This document shows, piece after piece, positions 39,630-47,988 of a stretch of 64,000 nucleotides of DNA. The notes below the pieces were generated by a model. It searched no databases and was not told where the DNA came from. It saw only the letters and a list, made by a program, of their open reading frames with translations. This stretch comes from Streptomyces californicus (GTDB lineage Bacteria; Actinomycetota; Actinomycetes; Streptomycetales; Streptomycetaceae), in the NCBI RefSeq assembly GCF_000717645.1, contig NZ_JNZZ01000005.1, positions 225,987-289,986 on the forward strand, in the 5' to 3' direction. The first letter of the stretch is position 1, and the number at the start of each line of letters is the position of its first letter. The position numbers and the translations under genes are program-made.

Positions 39630-41219
39630 TCAGGCCGTCTCGGGGGTGCCGTCGGCGGCGGCCGGCGCCGGGCTCTCGGCCGGCTCGTCGGCGCCGTGGT
39701 GGCGGGAGCGGAGCGTGAGGTTCTTCATGAGCAGGGTGAGGACCAGGCCCACCGCGAGGATCGGCACGGCGGTGGTGAACACCGGGGTGAGCGAGGCCGC
39801 GTACGCGTCCTCGACGGCGCCGCGCACCGGGTCCGCGAGGGTGGCGAGGACGGTGTCCGAGGAGAGCGAGTTGCGGTCGATGCCGTCGAGGGCGCCGTCC
39901 GGCACCCGGGCTGCGAGTTCGTCGGTGAGCCGTCCGTAGAAGACGGCCGCGAAGAGCGAGATGCCGATCGAGGTGCCGAAGGAGCGGCCGAAGGTCACGG
40001 TGCCGGAGACGGCGCCCATGTCCTGCGGGGGCGCGGTGTTCTGGGCCGCCTGCGTGAACACCTGGGCCGAGAGGCCCGAGGCGAAGCCGAAGACCACCAT
40101 GTAGAGGATGGTGAGCACGCGCGGGGTGTCCGAGTCCATGGTGGACAGCAGGAGGGCTCCGACGATGCCGAGCGCCATGCTCAGGATCGGGAAGATCTTG
40201 TACGTGCCGGTCTTCATGATGATCCGGCTCGACCCCACGGAGGAGAGCACGAGGCCCATCATCATCGGCAGCAGGATGAAGCCGGAGGCGGTGGGGCTGG
40301 CGCCGGTGGCGACCTGGACGTACAGGGCGAGGAACTGGACCGCGCCGACGAAGACGATGCCGCAGATGGTGGTGCCGAGCAGCGAGATGGTGAAGGTGGA
40401 GTCCCGGAAGAGGCGCAGCGGGACGATCGGCTCCGAGGCGGTCGACTCGGCCTTCACGAACAGTCCGAGGAAGACCAGGGTGCCGAGGCCGAGCCCGATG
40501 ATCTGCGGGGAGGTCCAGGCGTACTCGACGCCGCCCCAGGACGTGAGCAGGGTGAGGGCGATGATGGCCGCGGAGAGCGTCACGATGCCCGCGTAGTCGA
40601 GCTTGGCGCCCGCGGCGGCCTTCCGGGGCAGGTGCAGGTACTTGACCAGCAGGGCGACGATCACGGCGCCGACGGGGAGGTTGACCAGGAAGACCCAGTG
40701 CCAGCTGAGCGCGTCGGTGAGCAGACCGCCCACGGCCGGGCCGGCCAGGGAGGCGCCGGCGAAGACCATGCCGAACATGCCGTAGTACTTGGCGCCCTCG
40801 CGCGGGGTGAACAGCTCGCCGATGATCGCGAGGACGGAGACGAACAGCCCTCCGGCGCCCAGCCCCTGCACGATGCGGAAGACGATGAGCTGCTCCATGC
40901 TGCCGGCGGCGCCCGCGAGCGCGGAGCCGAGCAGGAACAGACCCATGGCCGAGAGGTAGGTGACCTTGCGGCCGAAGAGGTCGCCGAGCTTGCCGTAGAT
41001 CGGCGTGGTGACGCTGGAGGCGATGACGTAGGCGATGGTCACCCAGGCGAAGAGGTCGATGCCGCCGAGGTCGCCCGCGATGCGGGGCAGGGCGGTGGAG
41101 ACGATCTGCAGGTCGAGGATGGCCACGAACGCGGAGAGCATGCAGGCGACCATGACCGGGGTGGTCCTGGTGCCGGAGGGGTGCGGGCCCCCGGGGGCCG
41201 GGGGAGTGGGAGCGGACAT
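39630..41219 (-). CDS. EmrB/QacA family MFS drug exporter
   Basis: 529 residues with 14 predicted membrane segments. The DHA2 motifs are LDLQIVSTALPRIAGDLGG near the start and GKLGDLFGRKVTYLSAMGLF (motif A). It probably exports the cluster product and gives self-resistance. ATG 41219 has AAAGGCGG upstream. The quinone oxidoreductase gene with a MarR operator is upstream on the same strand, so transcription may be substrate-induced. Confidence 0.92.
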   Translation of the reverse strand: MSAPTPPAPGGPHPSGTRTTPVMVACMLSAFVAILDLQIVSTALPRIAGDLGGIDLFAWVTIAYVIASSVTTPIYGKLGDLFGRKVTYLSAMGLFLLGSALAGAAGSMEQLIVFRIVQGLGAGGLFVSVLAIIGELFTPREGAKYYGMFGMVFAGASLAGPAVGGLLTDALSWHWVFLVNLPVGAVIVALLVKYLHLPRKAAAGAKLDYAGIVTLSAAIIALTLLTSWGGVEYAWTSPQIIGLGLGTLVFLGLFVKAESTASEPIVPLRLFRDSTFTISLLGTTICGIVFVGAVQFLALYVQVATGASPTASGFILLPMMMGLVLSSVGSSRIIMKTGTYKIFPILSMALGIVGALLLSTMDSDTPRVLTILYMVVFGFASGLSAQVFTQAAQNTAPPQDMGAVSGTVTFGRSFGTSIGISLFAAVFYGRLTDELAARVPDGALDGIDRNSLSSDTVLATLADPVRGAVEDAYAASLTPVFTTAVPILAVGLVLTLLMKNLTLRSRHHGADEPAESPAPAAADGTPETA

Positions 41220-41447
41220 GGTGGTGCCGCCTTTCTGGTCGGTGGGTGCTCCCCGTCGCACCGGACGCCGCGTCCGGTGTCACCTGGCTCTCGGCCCCGC
41301 ACGGGGCTCAGGGGAAGTCGTGGTGCCGCGCCGCGTCGTGCGGCGGGTGGTGTGCCGCGCCGCTCGGGGCGCGGGGCGGTCGGCCGGGCCGGCCGACCGC
41401 CTGCCCGGCGGTGGTTCCGACGGGCGGTGGCGCTGTCCTGCGGTGGG

Positions 41448-42425
41448 TCAGGGAACGAGGACGATCTTGCCGAGCTGGGCCCGTGCCTCCAGCAACTCGT
41501 GGGCCTTGACCGCCTCGTCGAGCGGCAGCCGGTCGTGCACGACGGGCTTGACCTCGCCGGAGGCGATGAGGTCGAGCAGGTGGCGCTGCCCCTCGGCCAC
41601 GGCGTCCTGCTTGTTGTAGAGCATGGCGTAGAGGCTGAAGCCCGCGACGTTCTTCATGCGGGACAGCGCGAGGGTGGGCAGGTCCGGGATGTCGCCGGAG
41701 GCCGAACCGTAGAAGACGAGCGTCCCGAACTGGGCGGTGATGCCGAGCGACTTGAGCAGGACGTCGCCGCCGACGGTCTCCAGGACGATGTCGGCCCCGC
41801 GCCCGTCGGTGGCGGCGAGGATCTGGTCGGTCCAGTCCTCGTCGGTGTAGTTGACGGTGACGTCGGCGCCGAGTTCGCGGGCGAAGTCGAGCTTGGCCTG
41901 CGTGCTCGCGGTCGCGATGACCTTGCCGGCGCCGAGGGCCTTGGCGATCTGGACGGCCAGGTGGCCGACGCCGCCGGAGGCCGCGTCGATCACGATGCTC
42001 TGGCCGGGCCGGAGGCGGCCGGCCTCCTTGATCGCGTGGTACGCGGTCTGGGCCGGGCTCGGGAGCAGGGTCGCCGCGGCGGCGTCGAGGTCCTGCGGGA
42101 TCTTGATGAGCCAGTCCGTGCCGGTGACGACGTAGTCGGCGTAGGCGTCCCGGTCGACGTCGCCGACGACGCGGTCGCCGACGGCGAAGCCGGTGACGCC
42201 CTCGCCGAGCGCCTCGACGGTGCCCGCGACATCGCCGCCGGGGGCGCCGGGGAGCCCGGCGTGGCCGCCGATCGGAATGCCCTGGCGGCGCTGGACCTCT
42301 GCGAAGGTGACGCCGATGGCCTCGGCACGGATCAGGACCTGACCCGGGCCGGGCTGCGGCTTCTCCACCTCTTCGAGGCGCAGCACGGACGGCGCGCCGT
42401 GCTCGTAGTGGCGGACGATGCGCAT
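41448..42425 (-). CDS. Zinc-type NADPH:quinone oxidoreductase
   Basis: 325 residues of the medium-chain dehydrogenase (QOR) family: LIRAEAIGVTFAEVQRRQG, then GGDVAGTVEALGEGV, and the NADPH site DAASGGVGHLAVQIAKALGA. No structural zinc Cys cluster is seen, as in QOR. It may reduce polyketide quinones either as a biosynthetic step or for protection. ATG 42425 has GGGAG upstream. An 18-bp palindrome 61 bp upstream suggests control by the nearby MarR protein. Confidence 0.88.
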   Translation of the reverse strand: MRIVRHYEHGAPSVLRLEEVEKPQPGPGQVLIRAEAIGVTFAEVQRRQGIPIGGHAGLPGAPGGDVAGTVEALGEGVTGFAVGDRVVGDVDRDAYADYVVTGTDWLIKIPQDLDAAAATLLPSPAQTAYHAIKEAGRLRPGQSIVIDAASGGVGHLAVQIAKALGAGKVIATASTQAKLDFARELGADVTVNYTDEDWTDQILAATDGRGADIVLETVGGDVLLKSLGITAQFGTLVFYGSASGDIPDLPTLALSRMKNVAGFSLYAMLYNKQDAVAEGQRHLLDLIASGEVKPVVHDRLPLDEAVKAHELLEARAQLGKIVLVP

Positions 42426-42485
42426 GTTTTCTCCCAACGGGGTTCGGTCGAGCCGTCGCGGATCGCTGGGGCTCGGAAGCAACGT

Positions 42486-42503
42486 ATGCATGCTTGCATG
42501 CAT
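42486..42503. promoter_or_regulatory. 18-bp perfect palindrome, probable MarR operator
   Basis: ATGCATGC-TT-GCATGCAT, two perfect 8-bp arms in a locally A/T-rich stretch of the quinone oxidoreductase promoter region. Confidence 0.7.
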
Positions 42504-42562
42504 TTGATTGTCGGTCCACATCTTATGGGGGATGCGGGGATTCTTTGCCAGTCCCTTACGTG

Positions 42563-42614
42563 CGGCGTCCCGCACGGGCGCCCCCGGTGCGGGGTGTTCC
42601 CGTGCGGGACGCCG
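42563..42614 (-). terminator. Terminator of FAD hydroxylase 3
   Basis: CGGCGTCCCGCACGGG (42563-42578) pairs perfectly with CCCGTGCGGGACGCCG (42599-42614), directly after the stop. Confidence 0.88.
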
Positions 42615-42620
42615 TGGGGG

Positions 42621-44183
42621 TCAGCTGAAGACCGCGCGGGTCGGGTCGGTGATCCCGGCCCAGGTCTCGATCGCCGTCCGCAGTCCCTCCGCGATCTCGG
42701 CGGGGGAGGCGTCGCGGTCGGCGGCCCAGGCCACGTAGCCGTCCGGGCGGATGAGGGCGCCGGCCAGCTCCGGCTCGTCCTTGCACGTGGCGACGACGTG
42801 CCGGACGCGCCCGGCCCAGTCGAGCGGCGCGGCCCACTTCGCGTACTCTTCCGCGATCTCCGGCCGTCCGGCCAGGTCGAGCAGGACGAAGTTGCCGCGC
42901 CGCAGGAACTTCGGGAGGGTCCTGGGCCCCTCCTCCGTCTCCAGTCGCAGGTCGCGGGCGAAGTCGCCGAGCAGGCGGTGGGCCGGGCCCGGCAGGTCGT
43001 AGCGGACCCGTACGCCGCTGAGCATCTCGGCGATGTGGTGGTTCACCTGGTCCTTGCGCATGAGGTCCTGGAAGAGCTCGCGCAGCTGGGTGACGTAGGG
43101 GTCGGGGTTCATCAGCGCGATCTGGGCGCGGGTGTTGGCCAGGACCTGGCGCGCGGGCTCCTGGCGCTCGGCGTCGTAGGTGTCGAGCAGCCCTTCGCCG
43201 GCCCAGCCGTTGATGTCGGCGCAGAGCTTCCAGCCCAGGTTGAGCGCGTCCTGGAGGCCCAGGTTCACCCCCTGGCCGCCGACCGGGAAGTGCGTGTGGG
43301 CCGCGTCGCCGGCGAGCAGGATCCGGCCGTCGCGGTAGGTCTCGGCCTGGCAGGCGGAGTCGGTGAACCAGGAGAGCCAGCGCGGCTCGGAGGCGCCCAT
43401 GTCGTCGCCCCAGATCGTGCGGACGCTGTCCTTGAACTCCTCGAAGCCGAGCTCGGAGCCCGTCTCCTTGCCCTGCTCGTAGTCGAACGTGGCGACGCGG
43501 TGGTACGTGTCGTCGAGCGGTACGCAGAAGAGCAGGCCGCGCTCGGTGCGCTCCATGCCCATGGGGGCGTTCTCGCGGTCGGCGAGGACGACGTCGGCGA
43601 GCCGCGCGGTGACGCGGCCGCCGGTGCCGGGGAAGGCGATCCCGGCCGACCTGCGGACCAGGCTGCGGCCGCCGTCGGTCCCGACGACGTACCGGGCGCG
43701 CAGGGTGTACGGGCCGTCGGGGCCGGTCACGTCGACCTCGGCGCCGTCCTCGTCCTGGCGGACGGCCGTGACCTCGTGGCCGCGGCGGATCGTGCAGCCG
43801 AACTCCTCCGCGCGCTCCTCCAGCAGCCGTTCGGTGCGGGTCTGCTCGGACAGCAGGGCGTAGTTGTGGGCGCTGTCCAGGAGGGAGAAGTCGACCCAGA
43901 CGTCGAGGCCCGCGAAGTGGCCGTTGTTCCAGGAGCGGGCGCCCTCGCGGAAGCGGTCGGCGAGTCCGCGGCGGTCGAGCGACTCCAGCGACCGCGCGTG
44001 CAGCCCGAACGCCTTGGAGTGCGGGGTGCGCTCGGTGAGCTTCTCCAGGACGACGGCCTTGGCGCGGCCGATGCGCAGCTCCGAGGCGAGCAGCATGCCC
44101 ACGGGGCCGCCGCCGACGATGATCACGTCGAAGTCGAAGCCCGGGGTGTCGATGGTGTCGGTGGTGCCCTTGGTGTCCGGCAT
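42621..44183 (-). CDS. FAD-dependent aromatic hydroxylase 3 (class A)
   Basis: 520 residues. The FAD motif is VIIVGGGPVGMLLASELRIG, with VGTDGGRSLVRRSAGI and GDAAHTHFPVGGQGVNLGLQDALNLGWKL. The HFPVGGQGVNLG form differs from the MPPTGGFG form of hydroxylases 1 and 2 and is common in Rox/OxyS-like and phenol-type enzymes. ATG 44183 has GGAGGAA upstream. It is divergent from marR and shares its promoter region, so expression may be inducible by a phenolic or quinone effector. Confidence 0.9.
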   Translation of the reverse strand: MPDTKGTTDTIDTPGFDFDVIIVGGGPVGMLLASELRIGRAKAVVLEKLTERTPHSKAFGLHARSLESLDRRGLADRFREGARSWNNGHFAGLDVWVDFSLLDSAHNYALLSEQTRTERLLEERAEEFGCTIRRGHEVTAVRQDEDGAEVDVTGPDGPYTLRARYVVGTDGGRSLVRRSAGIAFPGTGGRVTARLADVVLADRENAPMGMERTERGLLFCVPLDDTYHRVATFDYEQGKETGSELGFEEFKDSVRTIWGDDMGASEPRWLSWFTDSACQAETYRDGRILLAGDAAHTHFPVGGQGVNLGLQDALNLGWKLCADINGWAGEGLLDTYDAERQEPARQVLANTRAQIALMNPDPYVTQLRELFQDLMRKDQVNHHIAEMLSGVRVRYDLPGPAHRLLGDFARDLRLETEEGPRTLPKFLRRGNFVLLDLAGRPEIAEEYAKWAAPLDWAGRVRHVVATCKDEPELAGALIRPDGYVAWAADRDASPAEIAEGLRTAIETWAGITDPTRAVFS

Positions 44184-44287
44184 GGCGGTTCCTCCGGGGG
44201 ATGGGGGTGGGGACGGGGTGGTGCGGGGACGGGGTGGGCCCGTCCGAAGGGAAAAAATTATGTGCTTGATAACATGCAAGAGATTGT

Positions 44288-44303
44288 GAGCATACACATG
44301 CTC
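44288..44303. promoter_or_regulatory. Inverted repeat in the marR / hydroxylase 3 intergenic region
   Basis: GAGCAT-ACAC-ATGCTC is a perfect dyad. The nearby CTTGATAACATGCAAG (44265-44280) shares the CATGC/CTTG elements of the palindrome at 42486. It is a probable MarR autoregulatory site. Confidence 0.55.
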
Positions 44304-44337
44304 GCTGTCCTGCTTCTTCGCGCCTAGGATGTCTGCC

Positions 44338-44856
44338 ATGGAGACCTCACCCGCCGGGCGGAAGCCCGCGCAGCCGCTGTCCGACAACGGCGCACTGGCC
44401 GCCATGGACCCGCTCGACGCGGTGGGCCCCGCCTTCTCGCGACTGCGCCGCGCCTCCGCGCTCAACGCGGAGAGCCCGGTGTCCCGGAAGGACATGACGC
44501 GGACGCTGGTGCTCAACATCGTGGACGAGGGGCCCGAGCACGACGGGCAGGAGATCACCGTCGGCGTCGTCGCCGAGCGGCTCGCCGTGGACCCCTCCGT
44601 GGCCAGCCGCATGGTCACCGACTGCATCGCCGCGGGCTACCTGATCCGCGCCGCCTCCCAGCAGGACGGCCGGCGCACGATCCTCCAGATGACGGACGAC
44701 GGGCAGGGCATGCTGGCGGCCTTCCGCCGGCACCAGCGGGCGGCCTTCGAGTTCATCACCCGGGAGTGGCCCGAGGGGGAACGCGAGCAGCTCGCCCGCC
44801 TGCTGATCAAGTACGTCGACTCCGTCGCGCAGGCCCGGGGCGCCCTCGACGCCTGA
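44338..44856 (+). CDS. MarR family transcriptional regulator
   Basis: 172 residues with a winged helix: ITVGVVAERLAVDPSVASRMVTDCIAAGYLIRAASQQDGRRTILQMT, then a dimerisation helix rich in charged residues. MarR proteins repress and are released by phenolic ligands. TAGGAT (44325-44330) lies seven bases before ATG 44338 and may be a -10 of a leaderless mRNA or, as AGGA, a ribosome site; an ATG at 44329 is less likely. It is the second plus-strand gene in the cluster. Confidence 0.92.
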   Translation: METSPAGRKPAQPLSDNGALAAMDPLDAVGPAFSRLRRASALNAESPVSRKDMTRTLVLNIVDEGPEHDGQEITVGVVAERLAVDPSVASRMVTDCIAAGYLIRAASQQDGRRTILQMTDDGQGMLAAFRRHQRAAFEFITREWPEGEREQLARLLIKYVDSVAQARGALDA

Positions 44857-44911
44857 CCCCGGGCCCCGGGCCGGCCGCCCGCGCCCGGCGCGCCGGGGCG
44901 GTGGTCCGTGC

Positions 44912-46525
44912 TCAGCGCGCCAGGACGGTCCGCAGCGCCGCCGTGAGCGCGCGGCCCCCTGCCCCGCCCGGCATGCCGTCCCGGCTGCGCCACGCCACGA
45001 TCCCGTCGGGCCGCACCAGCACCGCGCCCGCCGCGCCCACCCCGTACGCCTCGGCCCAGCGGCCGTGCACGTCGACCGGCCGTCCCTCACCGGCGTCCGG
45101 CGCGACGCGGTGGAAGGCGATGCCCACGCCCAGCCCGGCGGCGGCCTCCCCGGCCGCCTCGGCCCAGGAGTCGCCCTCGGCCCCGGCCAGCAGCACGAAG
45201 CCGTCCCCGAACAGGTCCAGCGTGGACAGCGGGGCGCCGTCGCGCTCCAGTGCCACGTACGGGGCGCGCGTGCCCGGCTCGCCGCGCAGCGTTCGCGGAT
45301 CCGAGGTCAGCGGCAGCGGATCGGCCCCCGCGTCGGCGACGAAGGCGCCGGAGGGGTACGCCTGCCCCATGGTGACCCGCATCGCGTCGTGCGCCGCCTC
45401 CCGCTGCTCCTCCGTCGCGGTCCGGGACCGCACGGCGAGCTGGAGCGATCCCTGCCGCGCCGTGTACAGCCCGACCGGCCGCCGCTCCTCGTCGTACGTG
45501 TCCAGCAGCGCGCGGCCGGCGGTGCCCGCGAGGACGTGTGCCAGCTTCCAGCTCAGGTTGAAGGCGTCGGCGATCCCGGTGTTCGCGCCGTACCCCCCGG
45601 TCGGCGGGATCTGGTGGGCGGCGTCGCCCGCGACCAGGACGCGGTCGCTGACGAACGCGTCGGCGACCAGCTCGGCCATGTCCCACGGGAAGCGGGAGCG
45701 GATGGTGACGGCGACGTCGTCCGAACCGATGGCCGCGGAGACCAGTTCCGCGCACCGGGCGTCGGTGAAGTCGTCCAGCCCCTCGCCCTTCTCCGGGTCG
45801 TAGCCGACGATCAGGGTGCCCTCGGTGAGGGTGTCGTCGTGCACGAGGATGCCGGTGACCCGGTCGTTCTGGACGTGGACCACGCTGTAGCGGCGCTCTC
45901 CCAGCACCGCGGCGAAGTCCGCGCCGAACGCGATGCTCACGTGCCGCGAGAGCACGCCGCGTCCTTCCCGGCCGATGCCGAGCGCCTCGCGCACGGTGCT
46001 GCGCGGCCCGTCGGCGGCCACCAGGTAGTCGGCCCGCACCACGCTCTCGCCGCCGTCCGCGTCCCGGACGACCGCGCTGACCTCGTCCGCGTCCTGGGTG
46101 AAGGAGCGCAGCTCGGCGCCGAACCGCAGCTCGGCGCCCAACTCCTCCGCGCGGGCGCGCAGGATCGGCTCCAGGCGGTCCTGCGGAAGCAGCAGCAGGG
46201 AGGACGGGGTCAGGTCGGCCAGCTCGTCCCCGCCCTCCAACTCCTCCTTGGAGAACAGCACTTCGCCCGCCAGTGACTCCACGCCCGCGCGGGTCCGGTG
46301 CTTCTCGAACCCGGAGGCGGCGGCCTTGGCCGGGACCTCGACGCCGACCGTGGCCAGCAGCTCGGCGGTACGCGGGTAGTAGCCGACCGCGCGCGGGTGG
46401 ATCGAGGTGCCGGGGTGCCGCTCCACCAGGGTGACCGGCACGTCGTGGTGGGCCAGGAAGACAGCGGTGGACAGGCCGACGAGGCTGCCACCGACGATCA
46501 GTACGCGTGTGCCGCTGCTGCTCAC
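44912..46525 (-). CDS. FAD-dependent aromatic hydroxylase 4 (class A)
   Basis: 537 residues. The FAD motif is VLIVGGSLVGLSTAVFLAHHD, with ERHPGTSIHPRAVGYYPRTAELL, VAADGPRSTVREAL and GDAAHQIPPTGGYGANTGIADAFNLSWKL. It shares the ERHPGTS(T/I)HP start with hydroxylase 2 but differs elsewhere. A C-terminal thioredoxin-like domain ends VLVRPDGIVAWRS. GTG 46525 has GAGAGGGG upstream; a SARP-type array lies 51-79 bp upstream. It converges on marR across 55 bp. Confidence 0.92.
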   Translation of the reverse strand: MSSSGTRVLIVGGSLVGLSTAVFLAHHDVPVTLVERHPGTSIHPRAVGYYPRTAELLATVGVEVPAKAAASGFEKHRTRAGVESLAGEVLFSKEELEGGDELADLTPSSLLLLPQDRLEPILRARAEELGAELRFGAELRSFTQDADEVSAVVRDADGGESVVRADYLVAADGPRSTVREALGIGREGRGVLSRHVSIAFGADFAAVLGERRYSVVHVQNDRVTGILVHDDTLTEGTLIVGYDPEKGEGLDDFTDARCAELVSAAIGSDDVAVTIRSRFPWDMAELVADAFVSDRVLVAGDAAHQIPPTGGYGANTGIADAFNLSWKLAHVLAGTAGRALLDTYDEERRPVGLYTARQGSLQLAVRSRTATEEQREAAHDAMRVTMGQAYPSGAFVADAGADPLPLTSDPRTLRGEPGTRAPYVALERDGAPLSTLDLFGDGFVLLAGAEGDSWAEAAGEAAAGLGVGIAFHRVAPDAGEGRPVDVHGRWAEAYGVGAAGAVLVRPDGIVAWRSRDGMPGGAGGRALTAALRTVLAR

Positions 46526-46575
46526 AAAGAACCCCTCTCGCGGTTGGTCGCTCTCCGCGGATCGTGGCAGCGGCC

Positions 46576-46604
46576 GGTGGACCGGAACTCGAACCTCCCT
46601 CGGG
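46576..46604 (-). promoter_or_regulatory. SARP-type operator D (FAD hydroxylase 4)
   Basis: GGTGGAC (46576), ACTCGAA (46587) and CCTCGGG (46598) are 11 bp apart. Confidence 0.55.
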
Positions 46605-46652
46605 CGCCCGGCCCCCGGTCCGTACGTACGCGCCGCGCCCCGGTCCGTACGC

Positions 46653-47612
46653 TCACGCCTTGACGGCGTACGTGGTCCAGGAGCTGTCCCCCACGAAGCC
46701 GAGGCGGCGGTTGAGGGCGAGGGACGCCTCGTCGCGTACGTCGTTCCACGCCTGCACCAGCGCGAGGTGGGGGTTCTCGGCGGCGGCCCGGGAGAGCAGG
46801 GCGGCCTTGGTCCAGGAGCCCAGCCCCCGGCGCCGCCGGCCGGCGACGACCAGGGTCTCCCCGGCGTCGGCCATCGGGCTGTCCCGGACGAACAGCGTGG
46901 CGTAGCCCACGACTTCGCCGGCCGTGTCCACGGCCGCCGTCACGTACGGGCGGTGCCCGGCGCGCTCCGCCTCGGCCTCACGGGCGCGTACGTCGGCGGC
47001 GGCGGGACGGCGCACCGCCGCCTGGCCGTTGGCCGCCGTCTCCAGGGCGCCCCAGGCACGGGCGTAGGAGTCGACCAGCTCGTCGGGGCAGCGGCCGCTC
47101 CAGTGGACGAGCCGGTGCCCCGGCACCGCGCGGCCGGCCGCCGCGTCGAGCCCGGCGCGGCCGGGCCCCTTGAGGAGGAGCCGGTTGCGCAGGTTGGTGC
47201 CCAGCGCCTCGGCCCCGCAGGCGGCGGCGAAGCGCTCGGCGGCCGGGGTGTGCGGGGCGTCGACCATCAGCAGGTCCCGCCCGCGGGCGCGCAGTTCGGT
47301 CCGGGCGGCGGAGACGAGGGCGGTGCCCGCGCCCCGGCGGCGGAACCCGGGGAAGACCCAGAGCGAGCCGTGGCCGGGCCCGTCCGGGACGCCGAGGTCG
47401 AGGCCGAGCTTGGTGCAGCCGGCCGGCCGGTCGCCGTCGAACGCCGCGAGGACGATCCGGTCGGCGCCGTGCCGGCGTTGCAGCAACCGGGCCAGCAGCG
47501 CGGGTGACACCGGCGGATCGCCGGGCAGTTCGAGGCTCATCGTCTCCCGGAAGCCGGGCAGGAGCAGATCGATCGTGGCGGGGTCGTCGCCGTCAAGGCT
47601 GCGTATGTCCAT
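46653..47612 (-). CDS. Tandem GNAT-domain N-acetyltransferase
   Basis: 319 residues with two GNAT-like halves. The first has GSLWVFPGFRRRGAGTALVSAARTEL (acetyl-CoA loop RRRGAG). The second has ETLVVAGRRRRGLGSWTKAALLSRA (loop RRRRGLG) and a LNRRLGFVGDSSW end. Such double-GNAT proteins resemble mycothiol synthase-like enzymes in layout. The substrate is unknown; a role in self-protection or tailoring is possible. ATG 47612 has no clear ribosome site. The alternative GTG 47666 would place a SARP-type repeat inside the gene, so I prefer 47612. Confidence 0.75.
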   Translation of the reverse strand: MDIRSLDGDDPATIDLLLPGFRETMSLELPGDPPVSPALLARLLQRRHGADRIVLAAFDGDRPAGCTKLGLDLGVPDGPGHGSLWVFPGFRRRGAGTALVSAARTELRARGRDLLMVDAPHTPAAERFAAACGAEALGTNLRNRLLLKGPGRAGLDAAAGRAVPGHRLVHWSGRCPDELVDSYARAWGALETAANGQAAVRRPAAADVRAREAEAERAGHRPYVTAAVDTAGEVVGYATLFVRDSPMADAGETLVVAGRRRRGLGSWTKAALLSRAAAENPHLALVQAWNDVRDEASLALNRRLGFVGDSSWTTYAVKA

Positions 47613-47633
47613 GAACGCATCGTCGGGGCGGCA

Positions 47634-47651
47634 ACTTGAGGAACCGTCAAG
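47634..47651 (-). promoter_or_regulatory. SARP-type operator H (GNAT gene)
   Basis: ACTTGAG (47634) and CGTCAAG (47645) are 11 bp apart, the same pair as at 58854 before the first SARP gene. Confidence 0.5.
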
Positions 47652-47742
47652 AGCCGCTAGTGGCACCGCACTTCGTCCGGTGCCTGACGGGATGCGGCCC
47701 CGGGCGCGGACGCCGCACCGTCCGTGCCCGGGGCCTCGCGCG

Positions 47743-47774
47743 GCGCCGGGCGGGTCCGCGGACCCGCCCGGCGC
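47743..47774 (-). terminator. 32-bp palindrome, terminator of the P450-ferredoxin unit
   Basis: GCGCCGGGCGGGTCCG is followed immediately by its exact complement CGGACCCGCCCGGCGC. It lies five bases past the ferredoxin stop. Confidence 0.88.
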
Positions 47775-47778
47775 GTGG

Positions 47779-47982
47779 TCATACGCCCTCGGTCTCCTTC
47801 AGCACGATGGCCTGCACCGGGCAGGCCCGGACGGCCTCGCGCACCATCGGCTCGCCACCGCCGTCCTCACGGCCGGGGATGACGGTGGAGAGCCCGTCCT
47901 CGTCCTGCTCGAAGACGGAGGGCACGGTGACGGCGCACTGGGCGGAGCCGATGCAGCGGTCGGAGTCGACGGAGAGGTGCAC
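47779..47982 (-). CDS. [3Fe-4S] ferredoxin, P450 partner
   Basis: 67 residues. Cys10, Cys16 and Cys54 (CIGSAQC and RACPVQAI) form the three-cysteine pattern of Streptomyces [3Fe-4S] ferredoxins, with Ala where a 4Fe protein would have a further Cys. It delivers electrons to cytochromes P450. The GTG start is six bases after the P450 stop, so the two are almost certainly one transcript. A 32-bp palindromic terminator follows. Confidence 0.95.
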   Translation of the reverse strand: MHLSVDSDRCIGSAQCAVTVPSVFEQDEDGLSTVIPGREDGGGEPMVREAVRACPVQAIVLKETEGV

Positions 47983-47988
47983 GGCGGC

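Noticed and set aside
39696..44327. 1543-residue plus-strand open frame
   Set aside because: It runs antisense through the MFS, quinone oxidoreductase and hydroxylase 3 genes; repetitive Gly/Ala/Val/Asp composition, no family match, shadow ORF.
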